Part shown: positions 16,555-25,685 of the stretch, piece after piece
How the letters are laid out: the number at the start of each line of letters is the position of its first letter
Numbering within the stretch: the first letter of the stretch is position 1
From: RYN-428 sp035551995
GTDB lineage: Bacteria; Planctomycetota; Phycisphaerae; Tepidisphaerales; Tepidisphaeraceae
NCBI GenBank assembly: GCA_035551995.1
Contig: DASZME010000008.1
Span: 181,860 to 245,859 of the forward strand
Direction: 5' to 3'
DNA: 64,000 nucleotides
Position numbers and translations under genes: made by a program
Notes under the pieces: model-generated
The model's input: only the letters and a program-made list of their open reading frames with translations
Database searches by the model: none
What the model was told of the DNA's origin: nothing

Positions 16555-17439
16555 TCACTTGACGATGAACGGTCTTACATCCGGCGTGACGAGATCCAGC
16601 GATTCGCGGCTGTATTGCTTGGCCGCACGATCCACCGCTTTCATCATATTGGCAAAAACATCGGGATGTTTATAGCTCGGCGCCGCCCGCATCATCCCCA
16701 AAATCTGGCGACGATAATTCAGAAGGTTCATCTGCACCGGCATTTTGAAATCCTGTGCGACGGTTGAGATTTTCCGCGACAACGCGTCCAGATCGCCCTT
16801 GCATGACGTGATCAAAAGGTCGTAGAAAAAGGCGCCATGGCTCGCTTCGTCCGCCCCCATCCGCGCAAGGATCGTCTTCAATAACGGCTCGTCCACGTCG
16901 CGCGCCAATGCCTGGTAGTACAGATGGGTCGCCTTCTCCTGCAATGCCAGGTAGATAAACCCTTCGATGAGCTGGTTGTTGTGATCGTAGGGAAAGGTAT
17001 AGGCGCTCTTGCGTTCACGCAGCATGTCGGCCAGCAGATCTTCCTGCTTGATCAATCCCATCTTGAGCAGGTACATCTCCAACACATGCGAGTGACGATC
17101 CTCCTCGCCAACCCAACGGCAGGTGAAATGCAACACCCGGCGATTGATGATCTGCTGATCGTCCGGCATGTCCGGATCGGTCATAATTCTCAGATACTCC
17201 GACAAATAGCCGGGTAAATGGTCTTCCACGAAGAGAACTGTCTTAACGGCGCCAATCTGCACTTCCGAAAGCCGCTCCGGCCGCCCTAATGTCGCAATGC
17301 GCTCATCCTCGACGAGATCGTAAGGTGACCACCCCATCCGATCCGCGCGGCGGAGATAGTCGTACAAAACCTCATCCACAGCGTTTATTTCAGGGAACGC
17401 AGGCTGCGCGATGCGTCGGGCGGCTGGAAACTCAAGCAT
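16555..17439 (-). CDS. Acyl-ACP desaturase-like diiron protein
   Basis: The 294-residue protein is all-helical and carries the carboxylate-bridged diiron ligands of the acyl-ACP desaturase (fatty acid desaturase type 2) family: E72 in FVEDH, the EExxH motif G-E-E-D-R-H (E113, H116), E168 in LQEKATH, and DEASH (E198, H201). The family introduces a double bond into acyl-ACP chains using O2 and ferredoxin. The ATG at 17439 has GGAG just upstream; the open frame extends further to 17541 without a better start. The gene is single and faces ispG convergently. The substrate chain length cannot be read from the sequence. Confidence 0.85.
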   Translation of the reverse strand: MLEFPAARRIAQPAFPEINAVDEVLYDYLRRADRMGWSPYDLVEDERIATLGRPERLSEVQIGAVKTVLFVEDHLPGYLSEYLRIMTDPDMPDDQQIINRRVLHFTCRWVGEEDRHSHVLEMYLLKMGLIKQEDLLADMLRERKSAYTFPYDHNNQLIEGFIYLALQEKATHLYYQALARDVDEPLLKTILARMGADEASHGAFFYDLLITSCKGDLDALSRKISTVAQDFKMPVQMNLLNYRRQILGMMRAAPSYKHPDVFANMMKAVDRAAKQYSRESLDLVTPDVRPFIVK

Positions 17440-17609
17440 TTTCTCCGGTCTCGCCCGGTACGGGCAGTGAATACCGAAGTCGATGCAGTTTTGGATTGAT
17501 GCCGGTTGGGTAGCACTCCTTCGGTACTCTATTTTAACCATAAGTTCGAGGGGTTACAAGACCTTCGCACGCTAAATTTCCGAAAAACCTGAAGACAACT
17601 AATTGCTAT

Positions 17610-18011
17610 TTAGGCGCGAGGCAACGCCGCCGGAGAGGGCTCCGGCGCCGGGAGATATTTCTCGACGTATTCAAGCAACCGCTTGCCGGTGAAATCGCCC
17701 TTGTCAAGGCATTCTTTCACGCCCAGCGTTTGCGCTTTCATATGACAGGATCGATCTTTAACGCCGGTGAACATGATGACGGCGATTTCCTTCCACTTGG
17801 GAAATCGCCGGATTCCCGCCAGAAAAGTCAGGCCATCCACTTCCGGCATCATTTGATCCAGCAGGATGAGGTCTGGCTTATTCTGCTTGAGCCGAACAAG
17901 ACCCTCGGCGCCATTGTGGGCAGTGTCGGTCACATGACCCTGCCGTTGCAGCAGTCTTGCCATCGTGTCACGACTGACCGCCATATCATCGATAATGAGA
18001 ATCCGACTCAA
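17610..18011 (-). CDS. Receiver-only response regulator
   Basis: The 133-residue protein is a single REC domain. It has the acidic pocket D8/D9, phospho-acceptor D52 (LLLDQMMP), the switch Thr (T82 in MFTG) and conserved Lys (K104 in LDKG). There is no output domain, so it probably relays phosphate or works by protein contact, as in CheY- or PilG-like modules. A similar receiver lies at 29330-29722. No histidine kinase is nearby. The Pro/Ala-rich C-terminal tail (PAPEPSPAALPRA) is probably disordered. Confidence 0.9.
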   Translation of the reverse strand: MSRILIIDDMAVSRDTMARLLQRQGHVTDTAHNGAEGLVRLKQNKPDLILLDQMMPEVDGLTFLAGIRRFPKWKEIAVIMFTGVKDRSCHMKAQTLGVKECLDKGDFTGKRLLEYVEKYLPAPEPSPAALPRA

Positions 18012-18273
18012 CTTAATCTCCGTTAAAATATCTTAGTCGACAGGATGGGAAGTGATGGAGCAAAGCGTGTTCCACGTCGCGGCAACGCCCGAAATATTCA
18101 TTCTGGTCTGGGCGCGGACGGCATGGCCAGCGCAGGATGAGCGCCACTCGATGGCGCCTTGTCCTAACCGTCGCTGGCGGCGGTGATCGTTTTGCCAATG
18201 CTATGAGGGGGCGCGTTTTTGGGTCACACCGATGTTCTTAAGACGCGTTTCGCGCGGGAAATTACATATTATC

Positions 18274-18352
18274 GCATTTCTCAAGTCGGTAAAGCGAACG
18301 TCGGTCGCGAATCACGCCCCGCAAGCGGGGCCGCCAAACACACAGAAACGCT
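18274..18352 (-). repeat. REP-like dispersed palindromic repeat (family A), full copy
   Basis: In the reverse orientation it runs from the GCATTTCTCA end through GGTCGCGAATCACG to GCCCCGCAAGCGGGGC, then CAAACACACAGAAACGC. Aligned to 31150-31228 it matches almost along its whole length of about 75 bases. It occupies the 360-base gap before the amidase gene, in which I see nothing else. Confidence 0.8.
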
Positions 18353-18371
18353 GCAGCGACCTTTGAAAAAT

Positions 18372-19160
18372 TTAGTTGTCGTGCAGCATCTCCCCGCGGG
18401 CAAATGCGGAGGGATGCTTATCGACGGGGATGGGGTCGCCCGCCGCCGCGAGGATCTGGATGCTCTGCTGGCGGATCCGCGCGACGCTCACAAAACGGCC
18501 GGGACAATCGGTGCTTTTGCAGTCGCGATGGCCGAGGACGTGGTCCGGGGGAATGTGATAAGTCTTCATCAGATACGCGACAAGCTTCGCGACGGCTTTT
18601 GTTTGCACATCGCTGGGGTGCGACACATCGAAGTTGCCGACCATGCAGATGCCGATGCCATGTTCGTTAAACTGGTTATCGGGGGTCTTTGTATGAGCGC
18701 CCCACTTTTGTTTTGGCCAGCGCGAGCCAACTTCCACTTGGCCGTCGCGGGTGTCGGTTCCGTTGCCGACGACGAAATGGTAGCCAAGTTCATCCCAGCC
18801 CTTGGCTTTGTGCATTTTGTCGAATGCATAGGCGCCGCCGGTCGGCGTTGCGCTGTGGTGAATGACGATCCAGGACCAGCTATTCAGTTTTCCGGTCGGA
18901 ATCCAGCCGGCGGGAATGCCGTTGGCGCCTCTGACGTGTTCCGGCGCCGCCGGCTTAAACCCGGCCACCGCCACATGGGCCGGCTGGACATAGGCCGGCG
19001 TGCTGAAATAGCCGGGCGAACCCAGCTCTTCCTGCATATTGGGCCCGGTGAAACTCGGCGCCGGCATCGAATCGACAACCGTGCTCGGCGTCGTCGGCGC
19101 CGCACAACCCATGATCGTCAGAAGAGCCGTACAGATCAGCGGGAAGAATCGAGTAGCCAT
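18372..19160 (-). CDS. Lipoprotein N-acetylmuramoyl-L-alanine amidase (PGRP/Amidase_2)
   Basis: The enzyme cleaves the bond between muramic acid and the stem peptide of peptidoglycan. A lipoprotein signal peptide ends in a lipobox-like LTIMGC (C19). The catalytic domain starts near residue 95: HHSAT (Zn ligand H101) and GHRDCKSTDCPG (ligands H211 and C219). Residues between, SRWPKQKWGAHTK and HGIGICMVGNFD, match the Amidase_2/PGRP fold. A 60-residue low-complexity linker joins the anchor to the domain. It is likely anchored in a membrane facing the periplasm and used for wall turnover or recycling. Confidence 0.92.
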   Translation of the reverse strand: MATRFFPLICTALLTIMGCAAPTTPSTVVDSMPAPSFTGPNMQEELGSPGYFSTPAYVQPAHVAVAGFKPAAPEHVRGANGIPAGWIPTGKLNSWSWIVIHHSATPTGGAYAFDKMHKAKGWDELGYHFVVGNGTDTRDGQVEVGSRWPKQKWGAHTKTPDNQFNEHGIGICMVGNFDVSHPSDVQTKAVAKLVAYLMKTYHIPPDHVLGHRDCKSTDCPGRFVSVARIRQQSIQILAAAGDPIPVDKHPSAFARGEMLHDN

Positions 19161-19372
19161 CCATGGCTCCTGGAGAAAAAGGTGAGCCGGTCGTCAGGGC
19201 TTTGCGCATCCGCATTGCGAACGACACTGCGGAATAGATCGCGGCCCCAGGTCAGAAAACAACAGGAGCAGCCCTTGCCCGGCAACTTCCATTGTATCGG
19301 ACGGACAGGGCGATTACCAGCACCCGATTGATCACACTCGATTGACGCGCGAAGACCCCCCCGCCGCGTCGA

Positions 19373-19942
19373 TCAATCCTGGTATTTCGTTCGCAGCCGC
19401 GCGCTGAGCCGAAGCATGAGCTGAACGCGCTCGAATTCTTCGAGCCAGTCTTTGATCGTCGCCGCCATTTCATCTTGATCGGGCGGCATGATGCCGATCG
19501 GGCAGGAGGCGCCAAGCTGCTTTTTCGCCAGTGCCCGGTATCGGTTGATCGTGCGATCCCCGAAAACGGCGCAAAGCTCAAAATCCTCGGCCATGAATAT
19601 AGCGATCGGCACCCGATCACCGCCGTTCATTCTCACCTTTTCGGCAAGATCACGATGCTGATCGCGATCCAGAATGCGCAGATCGATCTTGCCGGGATTG
19701 CTGTCGGCGATGCGCTGTTGAAGCGGACATTGCTGCACGCAGTCGCCGCACCAGATGCCGCTAACGACCAGCACTTTCATTTCGCGGACAAAGCCACCGG
19801 TCAGTTGCGTCTGGCCGTCGGTCAGCTTGGCCAGATCGTATACCTGTTTCCACCGGCGTCGCTGTTCTTCAGTGCCGGTGAGGACGTACTGGGGATAAGG
19901 AAACGCCGCTGCGAATTTCTCCGCGAGGAAGTTGGGATTCAT
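19373..19942 (-). CDS. Thioredoxin-fold protein with WCGDC motif
   Basis: The 189-residue protein has a thioredoxin-like core: a strand VLVVSGIWCGDC with redox Cys pair C65/C68, followed by RILDRDQ and a cis-proline-type loop DRVPIAIFM. An N-terminal helical extension of about 50 residues (YDLAKLTDGQ) and a C-terminal helix flank the core. No signal peptide is seen, so it is cytoplasmic. W-C-G-D-C proteins of this type are annotated as thioredoxin family proteins of undefined partner. Confidence 0.85.
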   Translation of the reverse strand: MNPNFLAEKFAAAFPYPQYVLTGTEEQRRRWKQVYDLAKLTDGQTQLTGGFVREMKVLVVSGIWCGDCVQQCPLQQRIADSNPGKIDLRILDRDQHRDLAEKVRMNGGDRVPIAIFMAEDFELCAVFGDRTINRYRALAKKQLGASCPIGIMPPDQDEMAATIKDWLEEFERVQLMLRLSARLRTKYQD

Positions 19943-20454
19943 GGCTGATGATAGTCGTCGAGTTGGCGTCTTCGAACCGTGAACGTTTCGCCGTCGAATT
20001 TCCGTTGACGTGCGACATGATTCACGGCCTTTTTTTATCCTGACGCGAAGGTTGCGTTAAGCTGCCGTGGCGAGCGCTGGCCCGGCAAGCGGGAACCGCT
20101 AAGATAATTACAGACCACATTGATGGGAGATTGAACTTCGTTCGCATAAACCGCGGAGGGGTTTCAGCAATTAGCCGGTGGCTGAGCGCAGCGACGCCAC
20201 CGGTATCATAACGGCGCCTCGCCGACCCTGGAGGGGTCGCAGCAGGCGCCCAACTGCGGCGGTTCCCCGCTACGACGAGCGCTGCGACCCGTTCAGGGCC
20301 GATGCGAAGATCAATCGCCGTCCGGGGGTGTCGCTATCGCTCAACCCCCGGCTAATCGCTGCCATCCCGGCGGGACGGGAAAAGATGACTCCGATTCAAT
20401 GGAACGTCGTACTGAGGTTACTTCACCAGCATGAGAAAATCACAACGAATCGCC
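19943..20454. repeat. Gap holding a cluster of palindromes and degenerate repeat copies
   Basis: No gene is seen. At 20175-20203 CCGGTGGC and GCCACCGG flank a short loop; at 20223-20239 CGACCC and GGGTCG pair; at 20322-20351 CCGGGGGT and ACCCCCGG pair. Degenerate family A pieces lie at 20076-20102 (GGCCCGGCAAGCGGG) and 20416-20440 (TTACTTCACCAGCATGAGAA). The block resembles the intergenic palindromic elements common in planctomycetes, which often give spurious ORFs. Confidence 0.6.
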
Positions 20455-21501
20455 TTAACCGACATCGAATAGGCCTTCGTCTTCGCCGGCGATTCGCCTG
20501 GGATCGAATTTCACGCCCAGATGCTCATAGGCCAGTTTCGTGGCCCGACGGCCTTGCCGGGTTCTCGTCACGAAGGCGTTCTGCAACAGATAAGGTTCGA
20601 TGACGTCTTCCAGCGTGTCTCGCTCTTCGCCCATCGTCGCGGCGATCGCCTCGATGCCTACGGGGCCGCCTTCATAAACGTCGATCATGGCGCGAAGAAA
20701 CGCGCGGTCCTGGTCGTCCAAACCCTTTTCGTCAATCTCGGCCAGCTTTAGAGCGGACTTTGTTATCGCTAGCGTCACCTTGCCGTCTCCTTCCACGGCG
20801 GCGAAATCGCGCGTCCGCCGAAGCAGACGATTGGCCACGCGCGGCGTTCCCCGGCTGCGGCTTGCCAATTCCCATAACGCCTTGTCATCCGCGTCCAGTT
20901 TCAGCAGCTTCGCGTTGGCTTTAAGAATCTCGTGTAACGCGCTCGGCGAATAAAATTCGATGTGCTCTGAAATTCCGAATCGGCCGCGCATCGGGCCGGT
21001 CAGGAGGCCGATGCGGGTCGTGGCGCCGATGAGGGTAAACGGGTTGACGGGAATCGTCATGACCCGGGCATGGGCGCCATGATCGAGCGTGACATCGACT
21101 TTGAAATCCTCCATCGCCGGGTACAGATATTCCTCGATCACGGCCGAAAGGCGGTGGATTTCATCGATGAACAAAACGTCGCCGCGATTGAGTTTCGTCA
21201 GAATTCCGACAAGGTCGGCGGGTTTGGTGAGGGCCGGGCCGTTGGTGACGTGAACCTGTGCCCCGACCTCATTGGCGATCACGTGCGCCAGCGTTGTTTT
21301 CCCCAGCCCCGGCGGGCCGTGAAGCAGGATATGATCCACGGGCTCATCGCGTCCACGGGCGGCGTCGACCGCGATGTTCAGCTTCCGGATCAGCGATTCC
21401 TGACCGATGTACTGCGCGAACTTCAGCGGACGAAGGGCATAGTTATAATGCACTTCCTCCGCCCCCGATGATTCAGGCCCAACGATCCGATCGCGCGCCA
21501 T
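20455..21501 (-). CDS. ruvB: Holliday junction branch-migration helicase RuvB
   Basis: RuvB is the AAA+ motor that, with RuvA, drives branch migration of Holliday junctions in recombination repair. The 348-residue protein has the expected full length: GPPGLGKTT (Walker A, residues 62-70), FIDEIHRL (Walker B), GATTRIGLLTGPMRGRFGI (sensor 1 and arginine finger region), and the C-terminal winged helix with RTRQGRRAT. The ATG at 21501 is standard. ruvA and ruvC are not next to it, unlike in many bacteria. Confidence 0.97.
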   Translation of the reverse strand: MARDRIVGPESSGAEEVHYNYALRPLKFAQYIGQESLIRKLNIAVDAARGRDEPVDHILLHGPPGLGKTTLAHVIANEVGAQVHVTNGPALTKPADLVGILTKLNRGDVLFIDEIHRLSAVIEEYLYPAMEDFKVDVTLDHGAHARVMTIPVNPFTLIGATTRIGLLTGPMRGRFGISEHIEFYSPSALHEILKANAKLLKLDADDKALWELASRSRGTPRVANRLLRRTRDFAAVEGDGKVTLAITKSALKLAEIDEKGLDDQDRAFLRAMIDVYEGGPVGIEAIAATMGEERDTLEDVIEPYLLQNAFVTRTRQGRRATKLAYEHLGVKFDPRRIAGEDEGLFDVG

Positions 21502-21795
21502 GCCGATGTTTTAGCGATCGAGCGAGGCATCACAAGGCCCCCCGCCCACCCCCGCCCAAACGCGACGTGGCAGGCGCAACAATCCAATACGCCTGCCGCG
21601 TTATCGGACCTCCGGCGATTATCGCGCCACGAACGGAAAGAATCTTTTGGCTTTTCCTGCCGACGAATTGTAAGTCTGAACAGAACCAAAACGGTTCAAA
21701 GAACAAAGCACCCAACGAAACGAACGCGATGGCAATCGGCCACCGCAAGATCAGATCGGAAAGTGCGTGGAATCAGGGAACTTAGGAGAGATGCC

Positions 21796-22041
21796 ATGTG
21801 GATGTCGAATATTTATATCATGATCAACTCGCGGAACTCGGACCAGAACACCCTGCGCGACCTCTGCTCGGCGGTATCGGAGACCGGCGCCACGGTGGTT
21901 GCCGTCGATGAACAGTCGAATCTGATCGAAGCCGCCATCCCGTCGCACGATGTGCCTGATATTTCCGCCATGGAAGGCGTTTCCTACGTTCGCTGCGTAT
22001 TCAGCTATCTATCGACCGCGGCGTTCGCGCGGGCCGCGTGA
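21796..22041 (+). CDS. Small ferredoxin-fold-like protein of unknown function
   Basis: The 81-residue product starts at ATG 21796 behind a strong TTAGGAGAG site (21782-21790). The pattern strand (NIYIMIN)-helix (NTLRDLCSAVSETG)-strand (TVVAVDE)-strand (LIEAAIP)-helix (DISAMEG)-strand (VSYVRCVFSYL) suggests a compact beta-alpha-beta-beta-alpha-beta fold like ACT or inhibitor-I9 domains. It has no signal peptide and no obvious active site. The family is not recognised. Confidence 0.65.
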   Translation: MWMSNIYIMINSRNSDQNTLRDLCSAVSETGATVVAVDEQSNLIEAAIPSHDVPDISAMEGVSYVRCVFSYLSTAAFARAA

Positions 22042-22186
22042 ATTTGAAATAACGATCGCGTGAAACGGGGAGAAAGCCAAACGAAAGCAAACGATCGACC
22101 GGCGCGGCAACGTGAGGCCGCCACGCCCGGTAACAAGGGTCTCGTCAGTCATTGACGACCTTGTAAACTTTCGATCTGGAGCCTCA

Positions 22187-24889
22187 ATGATTCGGTTCAT
22201 GCCTCGTGAGATTCGGCGATCTTCGCCGCATGCTCTGATCTGTCTTGCGCTTCTGCTGGCGTGCAATCCGTTGCGTGCCGGGGTGATCTGGGTCGAGGGG
22301 GAAAAGCCGGTCAAGAGCAACGTCAAACGCCATCCGTGGTGGTACGACAAAGTCAATCGCGATCTCCTCTCGGGCGGCGATTTCATTTCAAATTGGAGCG
22401 ATCAGCCGGGCGAGGCCGAGTATTCCGTCACGGCTCCCAAAGCCGGGGAATATGATTTTTGGACACGGGCCAATCCCGTCGGCGCCGCCCTTTCCTACAA
22501 GATCGACGCCGGCGCTTGGACGCCGATCGATCTCGCCAAAGGGCAGCGCGACAACACCAACATCGCCGCCGACGCAAAACCCGACATTCGCTTCATGGCG
22601 TGGGAACATGTCGGGAAAGTCGCGCTCAGACAGGGGGCCAACACAATCGCCTTCCGGTTTGAAAGCAAGAATAGCAATCATGGCATGCTCGATTGCTTTG
22701 TGCTGTCCAGCGAAGATTTTGAGCCGAACGGCATCACGAAACCGGGCGAAAATCAAAAGCCCATCGCGGCGGCCAATGAGGGAAGCGGCTGGTTCGCCTT
22801 CGCGCCCAAGACCGATAAATTCGAAGCGTCGGCCATCGATCTTCGCTCGCTCAACGAAAAACAAGCCGGGGACGGCGGATTCATCGAATGCAAAGACGGC
22901 CAATTCATTCATGGAAAAACCGGCAAGCCAATTCGATTTTGGGGAGTGGACGGCCCGCCGGGAAATATGAAAGATCCCCAGGAACTTCGCCGCTGCGCCC
23001 GCCTTCTGGCGAAATACGGCGTCAATCTCGTTCGCATTCATGCCGGATATTACAGCACCGACGGCGAGATCGATCCGGACAAGATTCAGGTGGCAATTCG
23101 CATCGTCGAAGCAATGAAGTCCGAAGGAATTTACACTGACTTTTCCGTCTATTGGTTTAACTTTATCGCTCCCAAGCCCAATACGCCCTGGCTGGAAGGA
23201 TATGACGGCAAAAAGGCCCCGATCGGCGCCCTGATCATCAATAAAGACTTTCAGAAAAAATACGAGTCGTGGTACACCGCACTTCTCACCACCCCAAGCA
23301 AAACCACCGGCAAACGCCTGATCGACGAGCCGGCGGTGGCGTCGCTGGAAGTGCAGAACGAAGACTCGCTTTTCTTCTGGTCGTTCAGCGATCGCAACCT
23401 TCCCGACGAGCAGATGCGGATCATCGAAATCGATTTCGCCAAATGGCTGATCAAAAAGCATGGCTCGCTGGACGCCGCGCTGAAGAGTTGGAAAGGGCTT
23501 CGCACGCCGCGCGATAACCCCGCCGAGGGTCGGATGGGCTTTCGGCAAATGTGGAACGTCTTTCACGAGCGCACCCTGCGCGATCAGGACGCCGTCGAGT
23601 TCCTCACCGAATTTCAGCGCGACTTCTATAAAGACATCATCAGTTTCCTCCGCAAGACCGGCTTCAAGGGATCGATCACCACCAGCGGCTGGACAACCGC
23701 CAGCCCCGAATACCTTGGCGCCCTCGATAAATACACCAATACCGCCGGCGATTTTATCGATCGCCACGGCTATTTCGGCGGAAAGTCCGAGGGGCCTAAC
23801 AACGGCTGGGCCGTCGCGAACAAACAAATTTACGCCGACCGCAGCGCCCTGCGGTTTGATCCGGACGTTCCGGGAAAGGGCAGACTATTCGTCAACCCCG
23901 TGATGGACCCGCATTACGACGGCAAGCCGTCGGTGATATCGGAAACTTCGTTCGATCGGCCCAACCGCTATCGATCCGAAGGCCCCCTCTATTACGCCTG
24001 TTACGGCGCCCTGCAGGACAGCAACGGTTTTGATTTCTTCGCGATGGATGTCGATCGCTGGGACGTGAAGCCCGGCTATTTCATGCAGCCGTGGACGCTC
24101 ATGGCGCCGAGCACGATGGCGCAATATCCGGCCGCGGCCCTGATGTATCGCGAGGGATTGATCGCGACCGGCGATCTGGTCGTCAACTTGAATCTCAAGA
24201 TCGGCGATCTGGAAAAATTGCACGCCACCCCAATGCCGCAGGACGCGTCGTTCGACGAGTTGCGGGCGAAAGACGTGCCGACCGGCGCCCAGCTAAAGGC
24301 CAATAGCGTAATCGATCCGCTGGTCCATTATGCCGGCCGAACCAACGTCGATTTTTCCGAAACGGGAGCGCCGGCGAAACTTGAAGACCTGTCGAAGTAT
24401 ATCGATCGCGCCGCCCAGACGGTGACCAGTACGACCCATCAACTGAAGCTGGATTACGGTAAAGGCTTCCTCACGATCAATGCCCCGTCGGCCCAGGGCC
24501 TCAGCGGAAATCTAAAGGATGCCGGCACGACGGAAATGAAGGATATGACGATCGCCAGCGATCTGGAATTGGGTCATATCATCGCCGTGAGTCTGGATGG
24601 CAAGCCGTTGGCTACGTCGAACAAAATCCTGTTACAGGTGATGTCCGAAGATCAACCAGCCGGATTTCGCACGCAAGAGACCGGCAATGGCATGAAACAA
24701 ATTACCGACATCGGCCACAATCCATGGCTGGTGAAAGACCTGACGGGGACGGTGAAGTTTAAGCGCGCCGACGCCGCGAAGCTGAAAGTGACCGTGTTGG
24801 ATTTCAATGGATATCCATTGAACGCGATCGGAACCGCCAATGAAATAAAATTGATGCCGCAGTCGGTGTATTACCTGATCGAGCCTTGA
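22187..24889 (+). CDS. Secreted GH-A clan glycoside hydrolase with N-terminal beta domain
   Basis: The 900-residue protein has a signal peptide (LICLALLLACNPLRAG). Residues about 33-180 form a beta-rich carbohydrate-binding-like domain. A TIM barrel then begins around IRFWGVDGPPG, which is typical of secreted GH5-like enzymes in planctomycetes. Candidate catalytic residues are the acid/base Glu in VQNEDS (about residue 391) and the nucleophile Glu in ISETSF (about residue 586), in the usual order for clan GH-A. A C-terminal beta domain follows. The ATG at 22187 has GGAG 5 bases upstream. The substrate is unknown; a polysaccharide in the periplasm or outside is inferred. Confidence 0.8.
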   Translation: MIRFMPREIRRSSPHALICLALLLACNPLRAGVIWVEGEKPVKSNVKRHPWWYDKVNRDLLSGGDFISNWSDQPGEAEYSVTAPKAGEYDFWTRANPVGAALSYKIDAGAWTPIDLAKGQRDNTNIAADAKPDIRFMAWEHVGKVALRQGANTIAFRFESKNSNHGMLDCFVLSSEDFEPNGITKPGENQKPIAAANEGSGWFAFAPKTDKFEASAIDLRSLNEKQAGDGGFIECKDGQFIHGKTGKPIRFWGVDGPPGNMKDPQELRRCARLLAKYGVNLVRIHAGYYSTDGEIDPDKIQVAIRIVEAMKSEGIYTDFSVYWFNFIAPKPNTPWLEGYDGKKAPIGALIINKDFQKKYESWYTALLTTPSKTTGKRLIDEPAVASLEVQNEDSLFFWSFSDRNLPDEQMRIIEIDFAKWLIKKHGSLDAALKSWKGLRTPRDNPAEGRMGFRQMWNVFHERTLRDQDAVEFLTEFQRDFYKDIISFLRKTGFKGSITTSGWTTASPEYLGALDKYTNTAGDFIDRHGYFGGKSEGPNNGWAVANKQIYADRSALRFDPDVPGKGRLFVNPVMDPHYDGKPSVISETSFDRPNRYRSEGPLYYACYGALQDSNGFDFFAMDVDRWDVKPGYFMQPWTLMAPSTMAQYPAAALMYREGLIATGDLVVNLNLKIGDLEKLHATPMPQDASFDELRAKDVPTGAQLKANSVIDPLVHYAGRTNVDFSETGAPAKLEDLSKYIDRAAQTVTSTTHQLKLDYGKGFLTINAPSAQGLSGNLKDAGTTEMKDMTIASDLELGHIIAVSLDGKPLATSNKILLQVMSEDQPAGFRTQETGNGMKQITDIGHNPWLVKDLTGTVKFKRADAAKLKVTVLDFNGYPLNAIGTANEIKLMPQSVYYLIEP

Positions 24890-25099
24890 TTGGTAAAGCG
24901 AAAGCGCGCGGCCGCGACGTCATAGCAACGTATCCGGCGGAAAAACCGCCTGAAATATCGATTTCAAGGTTTCAACGTATCGAACATAAGATGGACGCAT
25001 GAACCGGATCACGAAAGCCCCTCTTTCCCGCTCTTATCCTCTACATCCTGTCCATCCATGTCAAATCAATGGGGCTCACCGGCTCGGCGCTCGCCAATA

Positions 25100-25141
25100 A
25101 TGAGAGCTGGGACTCGGCATCCGCCGGATCCCAGCTCTCAT
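25100..25141. terminator. Perfect 13-bp hairpin downstream of the Cys-rich lipoprotein gene
   Basis: ATGAGAGCTGGGA and TCCCAGCTCTCAT pair perfectly around a 16-base loop. It lies 63 bases past the lipoprotein stop (minus strand) and 210 bases past the glycosidase stop (plus strand), so it could end or protect either transcript. No T-run follows on either strand. The rest of the gap 24890-25203 shows nothing else. Confidence 0.5.
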
Positions 25142-25203
25142 ATGCTTCCATTAAATCTCCGCGACCGATTGCCCGAAGTAAACGGGCGGGGCGAGGAGGG
25201 GAT

Positions 25204-25461
25204 TTATGCAGCGACCTTGCAGCCGCCCTGGCCCTTGCAGGAATTCTTGCCCTTGCAGCCTTGATCGCCGGTCTTGCAACCGCCTTGGCCCTTGCAGGCG
25301 TTCATGCCCTTGCAATCATGGGCGGCGGTGGTCTTATCCATGCTAGTGCCGGCGTTTCCCGAGTCGGATTTACATCCGACCAGAACTGAACCTGCCCCGG
25401 CGACCATGCCGGTCATTGCCGCAGCGGCCGCGAAACTTGCCAGACGTGACTTCCGGATCAT
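25204..25461 (-). CDS. Cys-rich lipoprotein, bufferin-type metallophore-like
   Basis: The 85-residue precursor starts at ATG 25461 and has a lipoprotein signal peptide with lipobox-like SVLVGC. The mature part ends in two copies of a Cys-Lys-Gly module: CKGMNACKGQGGCK, then a short linker, then CKGKNSCKGQGGCK. That gives six Cys in the tail. The C-K-G-x-N-x-C-K-G-x-G pattern is what I know from BufA2-type bufferin precursors, peptides modified at Cys by MNIO (DUF692) enzymes and binding copper or other metals. No DUF692 or DUF2063 gene is nearby, so modification would require enzymes encoded elsewhere. Simple metal or thiol binding is the alternative. Confidence 0.7.
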   Translation of the reverse strand: MIRKSRLASFAAAAAMTGMVAGAGSVLVGCKSDSGNAGTSMDKTTAAHDCKGMNACKGQGGCKTGDQGCKGKNSCKGQGGCKVAA

Positions 25462-25685
25462 AAATGACTCCTTCGTATACGAAGATCGGCCAAATGGCCC
25501 CGCCGACCGGCGACTCGCCGCCGCGGGCGATCTTCTTTGTTCACACAATCAGTATAACATGCCACACTTTGCCGCAAACGGTGAAAATGCCGTGGCCAAG
25601 CCGCGTCATTCTCCTCGTTGCGCTTCACGTCCACGCGAACGTGTCGGCATCCATGCGGTAACATACGAAACGAGAACCGATTCGG

